Shown: positions 24,234-33,387, counted from the first letter of the stretch. The stretch: DNA of 64,000 bases from JAFKFH01 sp017307375 (GCA_965229335.1 OZ245874.1:3348001-3412000); one strand, 5' to 3'. Notes: generated from the sequence alone by a model not told the origin. Program-made: numbers and translations.

Positions 24234-25385
24234 ATGGATTTCTCGCTATCAGAGGATCAGCGCGCCTTCCAGGAAACCGCGCGCAGCTTCGCCGCCGAGC
24301 ATTTCGCCCCCAACGCCGCGCGCTGGGACGAGGACAAGATCTTCCCCGAGGCGGAGCTGCGCCTAGCGGCCGAACTGGGCTTTGGCGGAATCTATGTGCG
24401 CGACGAGGTCGGCGGCTCCGGGCTGTCGCGGCTCGATGCCGCGATCATCTTCGAGGAACTGTCGGCCGGCTGCACCTCGACCGCGGCCTATATCTCGATC
24501 CACAACATGGCGTCCTGGATGATCGACCGCTTCGGCGACGATGATCTGCGCCGGCGTTTCCTGCCCGATCTCTGCGCGATGCGCCGCTTCGCCAGCTATT
24601 GCCTGACCGAGCCCGGCGCCGGGTCGGATGCGGCAAGCCTGCGGACCCGGGCCGTGCGCGACGGCGACCACTATGTGCTGAACGGCACCAAGGCGTTCAT
24701 TTCCGGCGGGGGGCGATCCGACATCTACGTCGCCATGGTCCGCACCGGTGGCGAGGGGCCGAAGGGCATTTCCTGCCTGGTCATCGAGGCCGGTACCCCC
24801 GGCCTGTCGTTCGGCGCGCAGGAGCGCAAGCTCGGCTGGAACTCGCAGCCCACGGCAATGGTGATCTTCGAGGATTGCCGCGTGCCGGTGGCCAACCGCG
24901 TCGGCGCCGAGGGCGACGGCTTCAAGATCGCGATGGCGGGCCTGGACGGCGGCCGGATCAATATCGGCGCCTGCTCGCTGGGGGCTGCCCGCGCCGCGCT
25001 GACGCAGGCCCGCGACTATGTCGGAACCCGCCAGCAGTTCGGCCAGCCGATATCCGGCTTCCAGGCCACCCAGTTCCGCCTGGCCGACATGGCGACCGAG
25101 CTGGAGGCCGCAAGGCTGATGATCCGCCAGGCGGCGGCCAAGCTCGATGCCCGTGACCCCGAGGCGACGATGTTCTGCGCGATGGCCAAGCGCTTTGCGA
25201 CCGATGTCGGGTTCAATGTCTGCAACGATGCGTTGCAGCTGCATGGCGGCTACGGCTATCTCAAGGATTACCCGGTCGAACGCCATTTGCGCGATGCCCG
25301 GGTCCATCAGATCCTCGAGGGCACCAACGAGATCATGCGCGTCATCATCGCCCGCCGCCTGCTGGCCGGCGCCAACCTGGGGTAA
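24234..25385 (+). CDS. Acyl-CoA dehydrogenase (isobutyryl-CoA dehydrogenase-like)
   Basis: A 383-residue FAD enzyme starting at the ATG behind GGGAGGAAAAG. It shows CLTEPGAGSDAASLRT, the KAFISGGG segment, RQQFGQPISGFQATQFRLADMATELEAARLM and the C-terminal ILEGTNEIMRVIIARRLL with the catalytic-base Glu. It leads an operon with 3-hydroxyisobutyryl-CoA hydrolase and mmsB genes, which points to isobutyryl-CoA oxidation in valine breakdown; substrate is inferred from that context. Confidence 0.9.
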   Translation: MDFSLSEDQRAFQETARSFAAEHFAPNAARWDEDKIFPEAELRLAAELGFGGIYVRDEVGGSGLSRLDAAIIFEELSAGCTSTAAYISIHNMASWMIDRFGDDDLRRRFLPDLCAMRRFASYCLTEPGAGSDAASLRTRAVRDGDHYVLNGTKAFISGGGRSDIYVAMVRTGGEGPKGISCLVIEAGTPGLSFGAQERKLGWNSQPTAMVIFEDCRVPVANRVGAEGDGFKIAMAGLDGGRINIGACSLGAARAALTQARDYVGTRQQFGQPISGFQATQFRLADMATELEAARLMIRQAAAKLDARDPEATMFCAMAKRFATDVGFNVCNDALQLHGGYGYLKDYPVERHLRDARVHQILEGTNEIMRVIIARRLLAGANLG

Positions 25386-25387
25386 CC

Positions 25388-26419
25388 ATGTCCGACCAAG
25401 CCGAAGTCCTGATCTCGCAGTCCGGCGGGATCGGCAAGATCGTCCTGAACCGGCCCAAGGCGCTGAACGCCCTGACGCTGGACATGTGCCATGCGATCGA
25501 ACAGCAGATGCGGGCCTGGGCCGGCGACGACGCGGTGCGGGCCGTGGTGGTGCGCGGTGCCGGCGAGAAGGCGTTCTGCGCCGGCGGCGACATCCGCCGG
25601 CTGGCCGACAAGTCGTCCGACTATCCATTCCATTTCTGGCGCGACGAATACCGGCTGAACGGCTTGATCAAGCATTACCCGAAGCCCTATGTCGCCCTGG
25701 TCGACGGCATCTCGATGGGCGGGGGGGTCGGCGTGTCGGCCCATGGCAGCCATCGGGTCGTTTCCGAACATGTGCTGTTCGCCATGCCCGAGACCGGCAT
25801 CGGCCTGTTTCCGGATGTCGGCGGTTCCTACGTGCTGTCGCGCATGCCCGGGGAGATCGGTGTCTATCTCGGCCTCACCGGGGCGCGGTTGAAGGCCGCC
25901 GACGTCATGTATGCGGGCTATGGCACCCACTATGTCACCCGCGACCGCATCGATGCGCTGGAGGCCGCGCTGGCCGAGGCATCGGACGTCGATGCCGTAC
26001 TCCAGGCCTTTTCGACGACCGCCGGCCCGGCCCCGCTGGCCGAGGTGCAGGGCGCCATCGACCGGCTGTTCGCCCACGACACGGTCGAGGGCATCGTTGC
26101 CGCGCTGCAGGCGGACGGCTCGTCCTTCGCCACCGAGACGCTTGCGACCTTGAAGCACAAGTCGCCGTTCTCGCTGAAGCTGACGCTGCGCCAGATCCGC
26201 GAGGGCCGCGGTCTGTCGTTCGACGACTGCATGCGGATGGAATGGCGGATGGCGAGCCGCATCCCGGAGACGCAGGATTTCTACGAAGGCGTGCGCGCCG
26301 TGATCATCGACAAGGATCACAGCCCGAAGTGGCAGCCCGCGAGCCTCGAGGGCGTCACCGACGACATGATTGCCAGGCATTTCGCGCCGAAGCCCGGCGA
26401 CGAACTCGAACTGAACTGA
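25388..26419 (+). CDS. 3-hydroxyisobutyryl-CoA hydrolase (crotonase superfamily)
   Basis: A 343-residue crotonase-fold thioesterase that releases 3-hydroxyisobutyrate from its CoA ester in valine degradation. Longer than a simple enoyl-CoA hydratase and carrying the diagnostic PETGIGLFPDVGGSYVLSRM segment, plus AFCAGGDIRRLAD and DGISMGGGVGVSAHG oxyanion-hole regions. It starts 2 bases after the acyl-CoA dehydrogenase stop and is followed by mmsB, the next enzyme in the pathway. Confidence 0.92.
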   Translation: MSDQAEVLISQSGGIGKIVLNRPKALNALTLDMCHAIEQQMRAWAGDDAVRAVVVRGAGEKAFCAGGDIRRLADKSSDYPFHFWRDEYRLNGLIKHYPKPYVALVDGISMGGGVGVSAHGSHRVVSEHVLFAMPETGIGLFPDVGGSYVLSRMPGEIGVYLGLTGARLKAADVMYAGYGTHYVTRDRIDALEAALAEASDVDAVLQAFSTTAGPAPLAEVQGAIDRLFAHDTVEGIVAALQADGSSFATETLATLKHKSPFSLKLTLRQIREGRGLSFDDCMRMEWRMASRIPETQDFYEGVRAVIIDKDHSPKWQPASLEGVTDDMIARHFAPKPGDELELN

Positions 26420-26437
26420 GGGAAGGGGAAACGGGAA

Positions 26438-27337
26438 ATGGCGACGATCGGATTTATCGGGGTCGGCAACATGGGTGGGCCGATGGCCCGCAACCTGGTC
26501 AAGGCGGGCCACGCCGTGACGGTGTTCGACCTGGTCGCGGCCAATGTCGAAAAAGTGGTCGCGGCCGGTGCGACCGCCGCGGGCTCGCCCGCCCAGGCCG
26601 CGGCGGGGGCCGATGTCGTCGTGACCATGCTGCCGGCAGGCAAGCATGTCCGTTCGGTCTATCTCGGCGAGGGCGGGGTGCTCGCCGCCTCCAAGCCCGG
26701 CGCGCTGCTGATCGATTCGTCGACGATCGACGTCAAGACCGCCCGCGAGGTGATCGCGGCGGCCGAAGCCGAAGGCCGGAAGATGGTCGATGCGCCGGTC
26801 TCGGGCGGCACCGGCGGCGCCGAGGCCGGAACCCTCACCTTCATGGTCGGCGGGTCGGATGCGGCTTTCGCCGCGGCCAAGCCCTTTCTCGAACAGATGG
26901 GCAGGACCATCGTGCATGCCGGCGGTGCGGGGAACGGCCAGGCGGCCAAGATCTGCAACAACATGCTGCTCGGCATTACGATGATCGGCACCTGCGAAGC
27001 CTTCGTGCTGGCCGAGAAGCTGGGCCTCGATCCGCAAAAGCTGTTCGACATCTCGTCGAAGTCGTCGGGCCAGTCCTGGTCGCTGACCACCTACTGCCCG
27101 GTTCCGGGACCGGTGCCGACGTCGCCGGCCAATCGCGATTACCAGCCCGGCTTCACCGCCGACATGATGCTGAAGGATCTGCGCCTGGCGCAGGAGGCGG
27201 TGGCTCAGGTCGGCGCGACGACGCCGCTCGGGGCCGAAGCCTCGGCGCTCTATTCCGAGTTCGCGCAGGGCGGGCACGGCGCCGTGGACTTCTCGGGCAT
27301 CATCCGCATGCTGCGCAGCCTGACGCGCGAGAAGTGA
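26438..27337 (+). CDS. mmsB: 3-hydroxyisobutyrate dehydrogenase
   Basis: A 299-residue NAD-dependent enzyme oxidising 3-hydroxyisobutyrate to methylmalonate semialdehyde. It has GVGNMGGPMARNLVKAGH, the DAPVSGGTGGAEAGTLTFMVGG substrate loop and the catalytic Lys in GNGQAAKICNNMLLG. GGAAGGGG lies ahead of the ATG. It is third in the valine operon. The following pathway enzyme, methylmalonate-semialdehyde dehydrogenase (mmsA), is not in this window. Confidence 0.94.
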   Translation: MATIGFIGVGNMGGPMARNLVKAGHAVTVFDLVAANVEKVVAAGATAAGSPAQAAAGADVVVTMLPAGKHVRSVYLGEGGVLAASKPGALLIDSSTIDVKTAREVIAAAEAEGRKMVDAPVSGGTGGAEAGTLTFMVGGSDAAFAAAKPFLEQMGRTIVHAGGAGNGQAAKICNNMLLGITMIGTCEAFVLAEKLGLDPQKLFDISSKSSGQSWSLTTYCPVPGPVPTSPANRDYQPGFTADMMLKDLRLAQEAVAQVGATTPLGAEASALYSEFAQGGHGAVDFSGIIRMLRSLTREK

Positions 27338-27338
27338 G

Positions 27339-28121
27339 GTGATCGGAGTCGCGCGCGACGGCCGCGTCGCGCGCCTCACCCTCGATCGCGGCGACGGGCG
27401 CAATGCTCTATCGCTCGCCTTGCTCCGGCGCCTCCGGGCCGAGGCCCTCGCGCTGGACGAGGACGAGGCGCTCTCGGCGGTGATCCTGGAGGCGGCAGGC
27501 GGCAATTTCAGCGTCGGTTTCGATCTCAAGGATCCCGACGTCGTTGCGATGGGTACGGCCGGGGCCGGGGCGCGGCGGCGCGCCGCCAAGGTCGGGCCGC
27601 TCGCCTGCACCGCGCTCGAGGCGCTCGAGCCGCTGACGATCGCGGCCGTCGACGGCCATTGCGTCGGCGGGGGCGTGGCGCTGGCGGTGGCTTGCGACTT
27701 CATCGTCGCCGGGCGCGACGCCCGCTTTCTGGTGCCCGAGATCGACCGGGGAATGAACATGAGCTGGGGTGCGTTGCCCCGTCTCGTCAATCTGGTCGGT
27801 CCCGCCTGGACCAAGCGGCTGTGCATCGCCGCGGAGGCGATAACGGCCGAACAGGCGGCCGATATCGGCCTGGTGACCTATCTGGTCGACGCCGGCGCCG
27901 CGCAGGCGGCGGCAGCCGAGATCGCCGGCAGGATCGCCGCCAAGCCGCCGATCGCGGTCCGCATGATCAAGCGCGGCGTGAATGCCTATGCCAACGCGCT
28001 GGCCCGTGCCGCGACGGACATGGACGGCGACCAGTTCGCGCTGGCGACCTTCACCGCCGACTTTGCCGAGGGCGTCGCCAGTTTCGTGTCCCGCCGGCCG
28101 CCGCATTACACCGGCGAATAG
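27339..28121 (+). CDS. Enoyl-CoA hydratase/isomerase-family protein
   Basis: A 260-residue crotonase-fold protein with a GTG start one base after the mmsB stop, so translation is likely coupled. Oxyanion-hole segments NFSVGFDLKDPD and DGHCVGGGVALAVACD are present, followed by VPEIDRGMNMSWGALPRLV. The usual Gly-Gly before the RL motif is replaced by Ala-Leu, so the active site differs from standard 2-enoyl-CoA hydratase. It could be the methacrylyl-CoA hydratase of the valine pathway or a related isomerase. Confidence 0.82.
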   Translation: MIGVARDGRVARLTLDRGDGRNALSLALLRRLRAEALALDEDEALSAVILEAAGGNFSVGFDLKDPDVVAMGTAGAGARRRAAKVGPLACTALEALEPLTIAAVDGHCVGGGVALAVACDFIVAGRDARFLVPEIDRGMNMSWGALPRLVNLVGPAWTKRLCIAAEAITAEQAADIGLVTYLVDAGAAQAAAAEIAGRIAAKPPIAVRMIKRGVNAYANALARAATDMDGDQFALATFTADFAEGVASFVSRRPPHYTGE

Positions 28122-28252
28122 GCCAGGCCGAAGGCGTTGACGGCCCGGGCGATCCTGGTAGTTTGCGACAAATTTCAGGGCGATCCTACCGCCGCGGGCA
28201 TGTCTTGCCCGAGATCATCTGGGGAGGGCCCCGCTGCATCGGCGGGGTCGGC

Positions 28253-29476
28253 ATGTCTTCGGCAAGGTTCAGATCGGGAAGGTTCGGGCAGGGCGGCTTT
28301 TCCGGCGCGCTTGTCCGCTGGCTGCTGGCCTATGGCGCCTTCGGCGTGCCGCAGGCAGCCGGCCCGATCGCCTTCACCCTGCTGGCCATGCCGCTCACCG
28401 GCAGTGCCGGCAGCGGCGCGGCCCTGGTGCTGGCGATAACCATCGCGCAGATCGTCGGCGCGGTACCTTTCGCCCGGCTCGGCCGGGGTTTCAACGCGGT
28501 ATCCTACCTCAAGGCGCTCGTGGCCGTCCGGGCACTGGCCTTCGCGCTGCTGGCCCTGCTTGCCCATCTCGACGCACCGTTTCCCGTGCTGCTGGCAGCC
28601 GCCGCGGCGGGCGGCATCGTCAATGGCGCGGCCTTCGGCTTCCTGCGGTCCGTCCTGAACTATCTGGTCGAGCCTGCCGGCATGCCGCGTGCCCTCGGCC
28701 TCGCCGCGACACTCAACGAATTCACCTTCGTCATGGCCCCGATCCTTGCCTCGGTCCTGGGGGCGGTCATCAATCCGGTCGCAGGCCTGCTGCTGCTGGT
28801 CGCGCTCGGCACCGCGCCTGTCCTGCTCGTGCCGGCGATACCGCAGGCCACGGCGCCGAAGTCGGAACTGGATGCGGTGGCGCATGGCGGCAGCCTGCTG
28901 CGGCCGATCGTGATCCTGTGGCTGGCCTGCACCATGGCCAACAGCGCGGTCGTCGCGGCCGTCGAGATCGGCTCGGTCGCCATCGCGATCGGCTACGGTC
29001 TTGCCCCCGCCGAGGGCGCGATCTTCGCCGTGGCGCTGTGCATCGCCTCGGTCTCCGGCGGAATCTGGGTCAGTTCGCGGAACCGGGTGCCCGACCTGCG
29101 GATGGTTCCCGTTCTGCTGCTGCTGATGGGCATGGGAGCCGTGCTCGCGGCTGCCAATCTGTCGGTGCTGGCCACGATCGCCGGGGCTGTCGTCATCGGC
29201 TGCTTCCTGGCGCCGCTCAGCACCTTCTACTCGCTGCGTCTCGACGCGCTGGCGCCGCCCGAGCGGAAGGCCGAGATCTTCGCGTTGTCCCGGACCGCCA
29301 ACTCGCTCGGCGTCATCCTGGCCAGCGCGACCCTGACCTTCGTGTCGCTCTCCGCGATCCAGGCAATTTCGGCTGCTCTCATCCTGGTCGCGGCCGGGGT
29401 AGTCAAGATCGCCTCGCTGAACTACGACAAAGGTATTGCACGCCAACCCGGGGCATCCCACGATACCGACCGGTAA
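28253..29476 (+). CDS. MFS transporter
   Basis: A 407-residue major-facilitator protein with about eleven or twelve hydrophobic segments and short loops. The ATG at 28253 is chosen because the hydrophobic protein begins soon after it, although the frame is open about 200 codons upstream. A characteristic motif-A-like loop (PFARLGRGFNAVSYLK) follows the second span. There is no substrate clue. The C-terminal tail (LNYDKGIARQPGASHDTDR) is hydrophilic. The amidohydrolase gene follows after 22 bases, so the two may be co-transcribed, for example uptake plus hydrolysis of an N-acyl amino acid (inference). Confidence 0.8.
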   Translation: MSSARFRSGRFGQGGFSGALVRWLLAYGAFGVPQAAGPIAFTLLAMPLTGSAGSGAALVLAITIAQIVGAVPFARLGRGFNAVSYLKALVAVRALAFALLALLAHLDAPFPVLLAAAAAGGIVNGAAFGFLRSVLNYLVEPAGMPRALGLAATLNEFTFVMAPILASVLGAVINPVAGLLLLVALGTAPVLLVPAIPQATAPKSELDAVAHGGSLLRPIVILWLACTMANSAVVAAVEIGSVAIAIGYGLAPAEGAIFAVALCIASVSGGIWVSSRNRVPDLRMVPVLLLLMGMGAVLAAANLSVLATIAGAVVIGCFLAPLSTFYSLRLDALAPPERKAEIFALSRTANSLGVILASATLTFVSLSAIQAISAALILVAAGVVKIASLNYDKGIARQPGASHDTDR

Positions 29477-29498
29477 CAACACTGTTGGGGGCATTTCG

Positions 29499-30821
29499 AT
29501 GATCAAGGGCAGGCAGACGAAACTGTGGTCGGGCACCGCGCTGCTGGCGCTGTCGCTGGCCTGGGGACAGGCTTCGGCCGAAGGCTTGAACGACCGGATC
29601 GACAAGGGCGCGGACGCGGTCGAGGCCAAGGTGATCGCCTGGCGGCAGGACTTCCATGCCAATCCCGAACTCGGCAATCGCGAGTTCAAGACCGCCGAGG
29701 TCGTCGCCGCCCACCTCCAGCGCCTCGGCATGGAGGTCAAGACCAAGGTCGCCCACACCGGCGTCGTCGGCATCCTGAAGGGCGGCAAGCCCGGACCGCT
29801 GATCGCGCTGCGGGCCGACATGGATGCGCTGCCGGTGACCGAGGAAGTCGACGTTCCCTTCGCCTCGAAGATCAAGACCACCTATAACGGTCGCGAGACC
29901 GGCGTGATGCATGCCTGCGGCCACGACGCGCATACCGCGATCCTGATGGGCGTGGCCGAGATCTTCGCCGGCATGAAGGACGACCTGCCGGGCACCGTGA
30001 TGTTCATCTTCCAGCCGGCCGAGGAGATGGCGCCGGAAGGCGAAAAGGGTGGCGCCAAGCTGATGGTCGAAGAAGGGATCTTCAAGGACCAGAAGCCGGC
30101 GGCGGTGTTCGGCCTCCATGTCTCCTCCGGCCTGCCGGTCGGCATGATCGCCTACAAGGCCCGAGAGATCACCGCGAGTTCCGATCGGTTCAGCATCGAC
30201 GTCAAGGGATCGCAGACCCATGGCGCGATGCCCTGGCTGGGCATCGATCCGATCGTGACCTCGGCCCAGATCATCATGGGTCTGCAGACGGTCCCCAGCC
30301 GCCAGGTCGACGTCACCAAGTCGCCGGCCGTCGTCACCGTCGGCGCCATCAATGGCGGCAACCGTGAGAACATCATTCCGGATTCGGTCCGGATGATCGG
30401 TACGATCCGCACCTTCAACGAGGATGTCCAGAACAAGACGCACGAGGGCGTGAAGCGGGTCGCCGAGAACATCGGCGCCGCGGCGGGCGCCAAGGTCGAC
30501 GTCGCGATCGCGCTGGGCTATCCGATCACTTTCAACAATCCCGAGCTGACGGCGGCAAGCGTGCCGGCCCTGCAGCGGGTGGCCGGGGCCGACAAGGTCA
30601 GCCTGCTGCCGTCGCCGACCACGGCGGGCGAGGATTTTTCGTATTTCGCGCGCGAGGCACCGGGCTTCTTCTTCATCGTCGGCATCACGCCGCCGGGCAA
30701 GGATCCGAGGACGGCGGCTCCGAACCATTCACCGCGCTTCTACGTCGATAACGCCGGATTGAAGCTCGGCGTGCGCGCCTTGGCAGCGGTGGCGATGGAC
30801 CGCATGGTCCGGACGAACTAG
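29499..30821 (+). CDS. Exported M20-family amidohydrolase
   Basis: A 440-residue metallo-amidohydrolase of the M20D type (hippurate or N-acyl-amino-acid hydrolases). Residues 1-26 form a signal peptide (LLALSLAWGQASA), so it acts in the periplasm. Metal-site motifs are intact: ALRADMDALPV, MHACGHDAHTA, QPAEEMAPEGEKGGAKLMVEEG, FGLHV and TAGEDFSYFA. The ATG at 29499 starts the signal peptide; an earlier in-frame ATG does not. Exact amide substrate is unknown. Confidence 0.9.
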   Translation: MIKGRQTKLWSGTALLALSLAWGQASAEGLNDRIDKGADAVEAKVIAWRQDFHANPELGNREFKTAEVVAAHLQRLGMEVKTKVAHTGVVGILKGGKPGPLIALRADMDALPVTEEVDVPFASKIKTTYNGRETGVMHACGHDAHTAILMGVAEIFAGMKDDLPGTVMFIFQPAEEMAPEGEKGGAKLMVEEGIFKDQKPAAVFGLHVSSGLPVGMIAYKAREITASSDRFSIDVKGSQTHGAMPWLGIDPIVTSAQIIMGLQTVPSRQVDVTKSPAVVTVGAINGGNRENIIPDSVRMIGTIRTFNEDVQNKTHEGVKRVAENIGAAAGAKVDVAIALGYPITFNNPELTAASVPALQRVAGADKVSLLPSPTTAGEDFSYFAREAPGFFFIVGITPPGKDPRTAAPNHSPRFYVDNAGLKLGVRALAAVAMDRMVRTN

Positions 30822-30837
30822 GACGTCCGTCATGATA

Positions 30838-30870
30838 GGGGCGGTCGCGGAAGTTTCAATTGACCGCCCC
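30838..30870 (+). terminator. Terminator-like hairpin after amidohydrolase
   Basis: GGGGCGGTC (30838-30846) and GACCGCCCC (30862-30870) form a perfect 9-bp stem with a 15-base loop, 16 bases past the stop codon. The tail GCTTGATT is only weakly T-rich. Confidence 0.45.
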
Positions 30871-30938
30871 GCTTGATTGGACCGACAGTCGACCGGTAAG
30901 GCGGCCATGGCGGCCGCCTCGAGGCAGCGCCAAGCCCC

Positions 30939-31493
30939 ATGTCGATCGCCGACGCGCTGGTCATGACCAGCTTCATTGCGCTTCTGGTGGCATTCCTTGC
31001 CCGTATCGCGGTGCCGATGGCCTATCCCGCCAAGGTCGAGATGGCAAAGCTGGGGCGGGAATCGGAACTGCTGCGCCAGAGCATCGCGTCGCTCGAACAG
31101 ACGGTCGCCCAGCAGCGCCAGCGCCTGGGCGAGGCGGAAGAAGAGCATCAGGGCGTCATCGGCGAGCTGCGCGAGGTTGAGCGCAAGCTGCTGAACATCG
31201 AGGCGCGGCCCTATCTGCTGGTCCGCGAACTGAGCGCCCAGCGAGGTCGTGACTCCCGCGTGTTTTTTGCGGTCGTCGGCCGCACGGCCTCGAACACCCG
31301 GGAGGGCCTGTGGCGCTTCCGCAATTACCTGGTGATCCACGCCGCCAGCCTGCGCGATGCCCACGAGGTCGCCGAGCGGACCTTCCCGCCCCATTCCGGT
31401 TTCGAACTGCGCTTCCTGTCCAGCGAAGGCTACGATCCGGCCGATCTGAGTGCCGCCGGGCCGCTGTTTTTCGATCAGGCGATGCTGAGCTGA
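30939..31493 (+). CDS. Membrane-anchored coiled-coil protein of unknown function (pair member A)
   Basis: A 184-residue protein with one N-terminal hydrophobic helix (ALVMTSFIALLVAFLARIAVPM), a long heptad-like charged helix at about residues 35-90 (LGRESELLRQSIASLEQTV through LREVERKLLNIE), and a C-terminal alpha/beta-looking domain (RVFFAVVG, LVIHAASLRDAHEVAERTFPP). The C-terminal domain is recognisably similar to that of the next gene, 9 bases downstream. No known family is recognised. The start is weakly supported: no good ribosome site is close to 30939. Confidence 0.6.
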   Translation: MSIADALVMTSFIALLVAFLARIAVPMAYPAKVEMAKLGRESELLRQSIASLEQTVAQQRQRLGEAEEEHQGVIGELREVERKLLNIEARPYLLVRELSAQRGRDSRVFFAVVGRTASNTREGLWRFRNYLVIHAASLRDAHEVAERTFPPHSGFELRFLSSEGYDPADLSAAGPLFFDQAMLS

Positions 31494-31502
31494 GGTCGGC
31501 GG

Positions 31503-32048
31503 ATGGAAACGCTGACATGGCTGATGAGCATCCTGAACTGCCTGCTGATCGTGCCGCTCATCTTCGACATGAACACGGCCATCGATCGCATGGAAACGGC
31601 CTTGCGTCGCCAGCGCGACCAGTGGAACGGCTTGCGTGAGCGCTATGCCGCGCTGTCGCGCGACTACTACAACCTCGAACGCTCGATCCGTTCGATCGGA
31701 CAGGCGATCGAGCACGACGAGGGGGTGCTGGCCAAGCGGCGCGAGGAACTGGCCTCGTATGCCGGGCTGGCGCCGAAGTTCATCCACGTCACGAACGATT
31801 TTCCGATCTTCCCGTCGGAGACCATGTATGCCGTTTCGGTCGGGTTGAGCGGCGCCGATATCGACGATGCGGCCAAGGCACGATGGGGCGAGTCGCGCAA
31901 GATGCTGGTCTGGGCCGGCTCGCGCCTCCAGGCCCATGACCTGGCGGCGCGCAAGTATCCGCCGTCGAACGGCTATTCGGTCGGCACCGCGCTCGAGGTC
32001 AATCCGTCCGAGATCGAGGCTGAGACGGGGCGCGCCGGCGCCGCCTGA
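31503..32048 (+). CDS. Membrane-anchored coiled-coil protein of unknown function (pair member B)
   Basis: A 181-residue partner of the preceding gene with the same plan: N-terminal hydrophobic helix (LMSILNCLLIVPLIF), a charged coiled-coil at about residues 22-88 (MDRMETALRR-like heptads), and a C-terminal domain with TMYAVSVG and KMLVWAGSRLQAHDLAARKYPP, paralleling pair member A. TGAGG lies 10 bases ahead of the ATG. Tandem duplication plus coiled coils suggests a heteromeric membrane complex (inference). Its stop abuts the convergent DUF962 gene. Confidence 0.65.
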   Translation: METLTWLMSILNCLLIVPLIFDMNTAIDRMETALRRQRDQWNGLRERYAALSRDYYNLERSIRSIGQAIEHDEGVLAKRREELASYAGLAPKFIHVTNDFPIFPSETMYAVSVGLSGADIDDAAKARWGESRKMLVWAGSRLQAHDLAARKYPPSNGYSVGTALEVNPSEIEAETGRAGAA

Positions 32049-32573
32049 TCATGCCGTCTCGGCCAGGCTGCCGCTGCGGGTCGGACCGACCTCGGCCTCG
32101 ATGTCGCGGCGCAGCGGTTCCCGCCAGCCCAGCATGAAGGCGACCTCGGCGGCGATGAACAGCGGCCCGATCAACAGGCCGACGATATCGTCGACGAAGG
32201 CCGGCTTGCGGCCCTCGAAGGCGTGGCCGACGAACTGGATGATCCATCCGACCACGAACAAGCCGATGCCGGAAGAGGCCCAGGCCATCGTCGACAAGCC
32301 GGCGATCCATTGGGCCAGCCAGACCGTCAGGACGAGCAGGGCGGTCATCGCCAGCCCGAAACGGCGGTCGAGGGCGAGGTAGAACAGGCAGGAGGCGGCG
32401 GTCACCACCCAGGCCGGGCTGACCGTCAGCGGTCCGAAAACCAGCGATGGCCGCGACAGCAACACGGCCACGGCCAGCACGATCATCGGGATGCCCACCA
32501 GATGCGTGGCGATGTTGCGCCGGTCGCGATGGTAGGCGGCATAGCGGGTCAGGTGTTCGGTCAGGCTGCGCAT
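32049..32573 (-). CDS. Mpo1/YGL010w-like (DUF962) membrane protein
   Basis: A 174-residue integral membrane protein with about four spans. The N-terminal YAAYHRDRRNIATHLVGIPMIV carries the His cluster (YHxxxxN..HxxGIP), and the C-terminal half has GWIIQFVGHAFEGRKPAFVDD, both hallmarks of the Mpo1-like/DUF962 family. The yeast member is an Fe(II)-dependent dioxygenase degrading 2-hydroxy fatty acids; bacterial roles are mostly untested. Its stop abuts the convergent upstream gene with no gap. Confidence 0.85.
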   Translation of the reverse strand: MRSLTEHLTRYAAYHRDRRNIATHLVGIPMIVLAVAVLLSRPSLVFGPLTVSPAWVVTAASCLFYLALDRRFGLAMTALLVLTVWLAQWIAGLSTMAWASSGIGLFVVGWIIQFVGHAFEGRKPAFVDDIVGLLIGPLFIAAEVAFMLGWREPLRRDIEAEVGPTRSGSLAETA

Positions 32574-32658
32574 CTCGGTTCCTCCCTGAAGTCGTTGTTG
32601 GCGCTAGTCTGCATCGCCCGCCCGCCCTAGTCTGTCGGGCAGGCGACAAAGAGACGAA

Positions 32659-33387
32659 ATGCCCGATACTGCGCCATATCGACCACTGCTCGAAACCGGC
32701 CTCTGGTTTGCTGAAATTCCGGTCGCGATGCGGACCGCCCTGCTCGCGGCCGGCCATCTGCGCCGGCTCGGATCAGGAGAAACCCTGTTCCGTCGCGGCG
32801 ATCCGCCCGACGGCCTCTATGCGGTGCTGGACGGTACGTTGCGCGTCACCGCCCTGGCCGAGGACGGCCGAGAGGCGCTGTTGACGCTGATCGAACCGCC
32901 AGGATGGTTCGGCGAGATCTCGCTGTTCGACGGTCGGCCGCGCACCCATGACGCCCTGGCCGATGGACCGGTGCTGCTGCTGCACGTGCCGCAGGCGGCG
33001 CTCGTGCGGATTCTCGCGGCCGAGCCCGCCTGGTGGCACGGCATCGGCCTGCTGGCCGCCCACAAGCTGAGGCTTGCCTTCGTTGCGCTGGAGGATCTGG
33101 CTTTGCTGCCGGCGCCGGTCAGGCTGGCCCGCCGGCTGGTGCTGATCGCCGAGGGCTACGGGGTCGGCGGTCCAGGCCCGCGCCGCGTGCTCTCGGTGCC
33201 CCAGGAACAGTTGGCGATGATGCTGGCGATCAGCCGCCAGACCACGAACCAGATTTTGCGGCAACTGGAGGGGCAGGGCATCATCGCCCTGCGCTACGGC
33301 GAGATCGAGATCCTCGATCCCGGCCGGCTGAAGGTGGCGGCGCGGCTGGACGGCGAGCGTCCGGCCGCGCCTGGCCAGGTCAGCTGA
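32659..33387 (+). CDS. Crp/Fnr-family transcriptional regulator
   Basis: A 242-residue regulator with an N-terminal cyclic-nucleotide-type beta roll (LRRLGSGETLFRRGDPPDGLYAVLDGTLRV; WFGEISLFDGRPRTHDALA) and a C-terminal HTH (SVPQEQLAMMLAISRQTTNQILRQLEGQGII). It has no cysteine, so it is not an oxygen-sensing FNR. The phosphate-binding-cassette region GEISLFDGRPRTHDA is compatible with nucleotide binding, but the ligand is not known. It overlaps the convergent glutaryl-CoA dehydrogenase gene by 8 bases. Confidence 0.88.
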   Translation: MPDTAPYRPLLETGLWFAEIPVAMRTALLAAGHLRRLGSGETLFRRGDPPDGLYAVLDGTLRVTALAEDGREALLTLIEPPGWFGEISLFDGRPRTHDALADGPVLLLHVPQAALVRILAAEPAWWHGIGLLAAHKLRLAFVALEDLALLPAPVRLARRLVLIAEGYGVGGPGPRRVLSVPQEQLAMMLAISRQTTNQILRQLEGQGIIALRYGEIEILDPGRLKVAARLDGERPAAPGQVS

